DNA of 26,864 nt from CAZMVU01 sp964569295 (lineage in GTDB: Bacteria; Hydrogenedentota; Hydrogenedentia; Hydrogenedentales; JAGMZX01). The position numbers were made by a program, and so were the translations under genes. Numbering within the stretch: position 1 is the stretch's first letter; each line of letters begins with the position of its first letter. Positions 22,544-26,864 of this stretch are shown piece after piece. The notes under the pieces were generated by a model, which had not been told where the DNA came from, searched no databases, and was given only the letters and a program-made list of their open reading frames with translations. The stretch spans positions 1 to 26,864 of the forward strand of contig CAZMVU010000045.1 in the NCBI GenBank assembly GCA_964569295.1, read 5' to 3'.

Positions 22544-23356
22544 CTATTCGGCATCTTCCTCCTCCGCTTCCTCATTATCATCATCCACCGCCTTCCAATC
22601 CGGCACCTGCTCGGCGGCGCGCTCTATTTCTTCCGCATCGATTAGCACGACAAGGACATTGTCGCCCATGCCGGCGCTGGCGGAGGTTCTTATGGCGCGC
22701 ATGACGCCGATGCCGACAAAAGCACCGTCTGTCGTGAAGGCGGGTGAACAGGCCACGGCACGGCCGCGGTCTTCTCCCAGCACATAGAACGTTATGGGCC
22801 TGGCCACGACCGCCTCAACACGCTCCACAAAGGCCATATGTTCACGGCGCGCCACTTTGCCGAGTTGGCCGAGCACAACCAGTTGGTCGAGCACCTGCGG
22901 CTGCGCCCTATTCTCGATATCCACGTAGGGCAAGGGTTCCTCCGGCCTGGTGACGGGGCGCACAAAAGCGAGATCGAGATCCTGATCCCGGAGCACCACC
23001 TCGCCATCGACTTCGCTATCATCGGCGAACAGGAGCGTGAGGTTTGTTATTTTGCTTACAATGTCGGCATCCTCGCCGCGCATACGCTGCATCATGATCG
23101 TGGGATCGAGGGCCGCGAGGGAGAGTACCGTAAGGCCATCGGGCGTAATGATGGTGCCGTTGGCCTCGTTCTCCCGTTCGTCTTCTCCGCCGCCGTAGGA
23201 GATATTGAGCACGGAACGCACGGTGATCACAGCCCCGCGGTTCTCCTCGAGGAGGGCGCGGCCTTTCTCGGCGACCTCATCGGCAGACGCCGGCACGGCG
23301 AGGACAAAGAGGACCAGGAGGAGACAGACCATCGGCCTTGATTTGTGCAACAACAT
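22544..23356 (-). CDS. Exported trypsin/HtrA-like protein, probably catalytically inactive
   Basis: The protein has 270 aa from ATG 23356, with AAAGGAAC a few bases upstream. A signal peptide (about residues 1-25, LLLVLFVLAVPASA) predicts export. ANGTIITPDGLTVLSLAAL (about 65-83) aligns with the HtrA stretch GSGFIISpdGyivTNnHVV, but the catalytic His position is Ala/Leu. DQDLDLAFVRPV (about 123-134) keeps the Asp region. VACSPAFTTDGAFVGIGV occupies the place of GNSGGPL..G.viGI without the nucleophilic Ser in context. The C-terminus is very acidic (DDDNEEAEEEDAE). I infer a pseudoprotease, perhaps a binding or scaffold protein. It is a single gene with no operon partner in tight spacing. Fold is moderately sure; function unknown. 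Confidence 0.6.
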   Translation of the reverse strand: MLLHKSRPMVCLLLVLFVLAVPASADEVAEKGRALLEENRGAVITVRSVLNISYGGGEDERENEANGTIITPDGLTVLSLAALDPTIMMQRMRGEDADIVSKITNLTLLFADDSEVDGEVVLRDQDLDLAFVRPVTRPEEPLPYVDIENRAQPQVLDQLVVLGQLGKVARREHMAFVERVEAVVARPITFYVLGEDRGRAVACSPAFTTDGAFVGIGVMRAIRTSASAGMGDNVLVVLIDAEEIERAAEQVPDWKAVDDDNEEAEEEDAE

Positions 23357-23534
23357 AGGTGTTCCTTTCTGTTACCGGAGCATGCCTCGTGGCATACGGC
23401 CGGTGTTACGAGCGGCCCGGTATTTTCCGGGCATGGGCTTCTGCGAATAACTCAGCCGGCATCTTGGCCGCGCCTTGTCTTTCCAACAAACGTCAGCAGG
23501 GCATCCCCGCACCATAGGCCAGCGCGGAGTATCC

Positions 23535-24427
23535 TCATCGCTGGTAATAGACGACCCGGCCATCAGCGCCGCGCGTGCGCCGCAGGGCGCCGTCCTGAAG
23601 GAGGCGCAACAGCACGGGCGCCAGCTCGCGCCGGGTAAAGTTGAACCCACTACGATTCACATACAACACCACGTGGGTCACCGTGCGCGCCGAGGTGAAA
23701 AAGCCGCGCCGTATCAGGTCGCGCACAATGGCCGACGGACCTACGATGACCGTGTGGACTTTTTTTTTGATTGGCCCTTTGCGCCGCCCTTCGCCTTGCC
23801 CTTGGTCTTGCCCGCTGATTTGCTGCCGCTGGCCGCACTTTGTGACGTGGACTTGGGCTTGGTTTGGGGTTTGGATTTTGCCTGGGCTTTTGCTTTGCCC
23901 CGGGCGCCTGCACCCTGCTGCGATCCGGGTCTCACCTTGCTGCGTGCAGTAGGACGCGGGGCCTCGGGGCCGGCGGTTTCCTCGGGATGGATTACGCGGT
24001 ACAAGGTCTCGCCGCCACGGCGCACCGTGGTCACCACGCTATCGGCGCTTTCGAGCGCGCGTGCTACAACCCCCTCGTTTACATGCACCCCGAATCGCTC
24101 TTCCAGGGTGTCGGCAACCTGCTCGGCGCTCATTTCCTCGAGCCCGAGGTGCGAGCCGGCAAGGTTGAGGGCCGCGACGGATTTCTCGAGTACGAAGCTC
24201 ATGCCGGGTATGCCGCGAATACCGCGTTGCGCCTCATGGGCCGCTGTTTCTTCCGCTTCGTCCTCCGCGGCGCCCGCACCGGAACCACGCAGATGCGCCG
24301 CACCGCCTTGCTCGCCGAGGATTTCGTCAAGCGCCCGGTTAAAGGCCGCCTCCCGCAGGGATTCCGGCATCCCCTCGGCGATCTCGGCGGCTTCCCGAAA
24401 CGCACGCTTCAGTTTGGCATCATTCAT
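23535..24427 (-). pseudogene. Two-domain winged-helix-like protein, split by a frameshift at an A9 tract
   Basis: From ATG 24427 the frame gives 228 aa: an N-terminal helical region (KLKRAFREAAEIAEGMPESL), a winged-helix-like part (about 98-150, MSAEQVADTLEERFGVHVNE) and a Lys/Ala/Ser-rich linker ending SKKK. It then runs into STRSS-stop just after nine A on the minus strand (23768-23760). One extra A would continue smoothly into VHTVIVGPSAIVRDLIRRGF, ending YYQR at 23535: about 297 aa with a second compact domain (GFNFTRRELAPVLLRLLQDG). The family resembles unnamed two-domain proteins I associate with DNA-binding-like folds. The break may be a homopolymer error, transcriptional slippage or a true mutation. 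It lies 89 nt after mpl on the same strand. Confidence 0.7.
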
Positions 24428-24516
24428 GGGCCCACCTTTCCAGTTACACCTTCCGCCCTTCTCAGGTCATCCGCCTGCACAAGACAGCCTACCAGAACGC
24501 CGCGGATGGTGCATTA

Positions 24517-25962
24517 TTATAACGTATCCGCGCCGGCGGCGTCGCGAAAGTGCGCGTAGATGCCGCCGAAGGCGCCGTTGCTCAGGATCAACACGACCTC
24601 GCCGCGCGGTGGGGCTTCCAGGACCGCCGCGACAAGCGCCTCGACGTCGTCGTCGTAGCCAGCCACCACACCACGTTCGCGTAACGCGGCAACGAGTTGT
24701 GCGCGGTCCAGGCGCTCCGGCTCGGGAATGCGCGCCGCCCGATGGATTGGTCCCAGCCACACTTCGTCGGCGCCTGCCAAGGCCTCCGTGAGTTCCGCAT
24801 GGAACCGGTTGGTTACCGTTGTGTTTGATCGCGGCTCGAAGAGTACCCGCAGCGAACGTCCGGGCCAGCGCGCGCGCGCGGCGGCGATAGTGCCGCGGAT
24901 CGCCGTGGGGTGGTGTGCAAAGTCGTCGACATAGAGGCGGCCCGGCGTTTCGAGAAACACCTCCATCCGGCGGCGCACCCCTTGGAAACGCGCCAGCGCT
25001 TCGGCCACCGCCGCCGCCGGCGCGCCGAGAATGCCCGCCACCGCCACGGCGGCCAACACATTCTGCAGGTTGTGGGGGCCCGCGAGCGGCACGCGCAACT
25101 CCGCCCAGGGCTTGCCCCCATGTACAACGCGCAGGCGCGTCAGCCCATCCTCCATACCCAGGGCCTGCCCCTGCCAATCGGCACCGGCGCTGAAACCATA
25201 GGTAGCCACGGGCCCATAGGCATGGGCGGCGAGTCCGGCGGCGGCATTGTCCGCACAAGCCACGAGCCAGCCTGTTCGCGGTACCTGGCGCAGCATGCGT
25301 TGGAACGCCAGAACAATCTCGTCGAGGTCACGGTAAATGTCGCCATGATCGAATTCGACCGAGGTCACCACGGCAATCTCTGGCAGATAATGGAAAAACT
25401 TGGCGCGCTTGTCGAAAAACGCCGTGTCGTATTCGTCGCCTTCGATAACAAAGGGGGCACCGGCCGGTCCGAGGCGCGCCGGGTGCGGGAAATCGAGCGG
25501 CTGCCCGCCGATGAGAAAGCCGGGCGTCAGGCCGCAACGGTCGAGCAAGTAAGCCGTGAGCGCCGTGGTTGTTGTCTTGCCGTGGGTGCCGCACACTGCC
25601 ACCGGCCGGCGGGCGCGCAACACATGTTCCTTCAGCCACTCGGGCAAGCTCATGTAGTGCATGCGCTGCATGAGGGCCGCCTCGACTTCCGGGTTGCCGC
25701 GGCTCAGGGCATTGCCGATGATTACCCTATCCGGTTGCCAATCGAGGTTCTCCGCCGCATAACCCGCCGCCACCGGCACACCGAGACCGGCCACCATGTG
25801 CGAGGCGGGCGGATACAACGCATTGTCGCTGCCGCGCACTGTCCACCCGGCCTCGAGGGCAAGCCGTGCACCCGCGACCATGGCCATGCCGCCAATACCG
25901 CTGAAATGAACCCGGGGCGTCTGGGGTATCGGGGCTGTATGGGGGGTTAGCGCATCGGCCAT
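24517..25962 (-). CDS. mpl: UDP-N-acetylmuramate:tripeptide ligase (murein recycling)
   Basis: This 481-aa Mur-ligase family protein starts at ATG 25962. The Rossmann-like N-terminus (HFSGIGGMAMVAGARLALEAG) binds the UDP-sugar; the ATP loop is GTHGKTTTTALTAY (about 124-137). EGDEYDTAFFDKRAKF and the DDFAHHPTAI and EPRSNT motifs separate Mpl from MurC. Mpl joins the recycled tripeptide L-Ala-gamma-D-Glu-meso-DAP to UDP-MurNAc, so the cell recycles DAP-type murein, as diderms do. The gene ends with two in-frame stops (TAA TAA). No recycling partners (ampG, ampD, mpaA) are in the window. Confidence 0.94.
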   Translation of the reverse strand: MADALTPHTAPIPQTPRVHFSGIGGMAMVAGARLALEAGWTVRGSDNALYPPASHMVAGLGVPVAAGYAAENLDWQPDRVIIGNALSRGNPEVEAALMQRMHYMSLPEWLKEHVLRARRPVAVCGTHGKTTTTALTAYLLDRCGLTPGFLIGGQPLDFPHPARLGPAGAPFVIEGDEYDTAFFDKRAKFFHYLPEIAVVTSVEFDHGDIYRDLDEIVLAFQRMLRQVPRTGWLVACADNAAAGLAAHAYGPVATYGFSAGADWQGQALGMEDGLTRLRVVHGGKPWAELRVPLAGPHNLQNVLAAVAVAGILGAPAAAVAEALARFQGVRRRMEVFLETPGRLYVDDFAHHPTAIRGTIAAARARWPGRSLRVLFEPRSNTTVTNRFHAELTEALAGADEVWLGPIHRAARIPEPERLDRAQLVAALRERGVVAGYDDDVEALVAAVLEAPPRGEVVLILSNGAFGGIYAHFRDAAGADTL

Positions 25963-26010
25963 GGCAAACTATTTCCTGGGCTTTCGGTAACGAGAAACGG
26001 TGTTGGGCGT

Positions 26011-26041
26011 AGTATACGTGCCCACCCGAGCGGCTTGTCCA
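26011..26041 (-). promoter_or_regulatory. Possible promoter of mpl
   Basis: On the minus strand: TGGACA (26041-26036), 19-bp spacer, TATACT (26016-26011). The -10 is good; the spacer is longer than ideal. The start near 26004 would give a leader of about 42 nt. Confidence 0.4.
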
Positions 26042-26174
26042 GCCCGTGGCGCTGATAAGCCCGGGGTGGTTGACACTGTGGTAGACTTCAGATGGCGCTG
26101 GTATAGCAAGAGACCGTGCGGCATCGGCGAAGTCCGCTCCCTCCGCGGCATCGGGCTGCGGAGTTTCCATAGAT

Positions 26175-26216
26175 TTGCCCCGGACCGCTGACGGGCGGCC
26201 CGGGGCCTTCCTTTTG
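26175..26216 (+). terminator. Terminator-like hairpin, gene unknown
   Basis: GCCCCGG pairs with CCGGGGC, with an inner CCGC/GCGG helix, and CTTCCTTTT follows. No plus-strand gene ends here, so it either closes an unannotated small RNA from about 26065 onward or is chance in GC-rich DNA. Confidence 0.35.
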
Positions 26217-26257
26217 GAGCAATTCTCTAGCCGCTTGCCGTAAGCCGTTTCCCATAC

Positions 26258-26632
26258 TTCATAGCCCCCCGGTATCGGCGCGGGGAGCGGTTCTGGCCCA
26301 CCCGCTGCCTCTATGGGTCACGATGTATGCGCCCTTTGGAGTGCGGTGGTTTGCCACCCCTTTTTCTGCGAGGGCCGTGGGGAGACGCTGGCGCGCAAGC
26401 CGGGAGAAAAAGGGCTTCGCGGCCTTCAGCCCAAGGCCCTTTGTACCCGCGAAGGTACAAGGACACCGCTGGCGACTGCGTACGGTTTCTCGCTCGCCTT
26501 GGACGATCACACGCGCTTCAGCCCACGCGCGCAATAGCGGTGGCAAGCCACCGCAGTCCAGAGTGGCGCCAACGCCTTGGCTATCTCCGTCGCACGATGG
26601 TATTCGCTATCACAGAACAGATTGCGAAACGA
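26258..26632 (+). repeat. Dispersed repeat element, copy B (interrupted by 178 bp)
   Basis: The left arm (26258-26358) and right arm (26537-26632) match copy A (22171-22350) in inverted orientation. The 178 bp between them (26359-26536) are absent from copy A. At each border stands a small hairpin: GGTGGTTTGCCACC on the left and CGGTGGCAAGCCACCG on the right. It looks as if the central hairpin of the simple element was duplicated around a passenger sequence. No transposase is encoded. Confidence 0.75.
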
Positions 26633-26645
26633 GCTTACGTCGCGT

Positions 26646-26770
26646 TTCGGCTCGCGGGGACGCTCGCCCTCCCTTTTGTGCGCCAGGGTTTGTATTCGGC
26701 TCGCGGGGACGCTCGCCCTCCCTTTTGTGCGCCAGGGTTTGTATTCGGCTCGCGGGGACGCTCGCCCTTT
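26646..26770 (+). repeat. 49-bp tandem repeat, about 2.5 copies
   Basis: Units begin TTCGGCTCGCGGGGACGCTC at 26646, 26695 and 26744. The first two are essentially identical over 49 bp. The third diverges after about 26 bp (CCCTTTCTTC instead of CCCTCCCTTT). The near-perfect identity points to recent duplication. Confidence 0.9.
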
Positions 26771-26864
26771 CTTCAGGGGCAACGGCCCGTACTATACCAG
26801 CCTGGACCCCAGGCCCATACGCGTTAACTTAAGGATGCAGCCCTGACAGTACCGCCTTGCATCA

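Larger units (their letters stand above)
25963..26864. other. Gene-poor end of the window with repeats
   Basis: No credible gene is seen. Contents in order: the mpl promoter region, a GC-rich stretch with hairpins and a terminator-like stem (26090-26215), the interrupted repeat copy B (26258-26632) and a 49-bp tandem repeat (26646-26770). The open frames across it are repeat translations. Confidence 0.6.

Noticed and set aside
24910..25950. 346-codon plus-strand open frame opposite mpl
   Set aside because: It is antisense to a complete Mur ligase with all motifs.
22137..26232. Shared 12-mer ATTCTCTAGCCG near repeat copies A (22137) and B (26221), as possible terminal repeats
   Set aside because: Shared 12-mers are expected by chance in a window of this size, and the position relative to the arms differs between the copies.
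26646..26770. 49-bp tandem units as a CRISPR array
   Set aside because: Units are directly abutting without unique spacers, and no cas gene is present.
26323..26832. Plus-strand ORFs of 166-169 codons at the right edge
   Set aside because: They translate repeat copy B and the 49-bp tandem units in overlapping frames; the periodic peptides reflect the DNA repeat.

Overview
The window is about 26.9 kb of a GC-rich, Gram-negative (diderm) bacterial chromosome. The diderm call rests on a peptidoglycan-recycling ligase (Mpl), a beta-barrel outer-membrane protein and a periplasmic LolA-like protein. A run of exactly 100 N (14369-14468) marks a scaffold join, so this is probably a draft or metagenome assembly. 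Short dispersed repeats read as peptides such as NHKGAKATK or SAVACHR and resemble repeats I associate with uncultured PVC- or Hydrogenedentota-like genomes. That placement is a guess; no marker gene here fixes the taxon.

Layout. (1) 1-705, minus: a RhuM-family gene cut by the window edge, with its own promoter. (2) 1164-2342, plus: a thiolase with all catalytic residues, followed by a strong terminator built from a 9-bp repeat. (3) 6435-2464, minus: a surface-polysaccharide operon (Wzz-like chain-length protein, Wzx-like flippase, GT4 glycosyltransferase). (4) 6653-9263, plus, divergent from it: UDP-GlcNAc 2-epimerase overlapping biosynthetic threonine ammonia-lyase. (5) 9384-16839, plus: a PAS/AAA+/Fis sigma-54 activator; a cluster of TTGCAA/TGTTGC palindromic sites; a well-matched -24/-12 promoter; a 46-aa protein; a DUF2892 membrane protein; a large MMPL/RND transporter truncated by the N gap; a LolA-like periplasmic protein; and a beta-barrel outer-membrane protein. 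(6) 21367-16867, minus: trpD-trpC-trpF-trpB-trpA, tightly packed, without trpE/trpG. (7) tRNA-Pro(CGG) at 21591-21668 with promoter and terminator, then about 800 bp of accessory sequence holding a repeat element. (8) 23356-22544, minus: an exported HtrA-like protein that appears to have lost its catalytic residues. (9) 24427-23535, minus: a two-domain winged-helix-like protein split by a frameshift at an A9 tract. (10) 25962-24517, minus: mpl. (11) 25963-26864: gene-poor DNA with a second, inverted and interrupted copy of the repeat element and a 49-bp tandem repeat.

The best candidate for an undescribed system is region 5: an activator, its probable binding sites and a sigma-54 promoter sit directly upstream of parts covering the inner membrane, periplasm and outer membrane, as expected for an inducible trans-envelope transporter of a hydrophobic or lipid-like substrate. 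The substrate cannot be read from the sequence, and the N gap plus a possible second promoter before the RND gene leave the extent of the regulon open.
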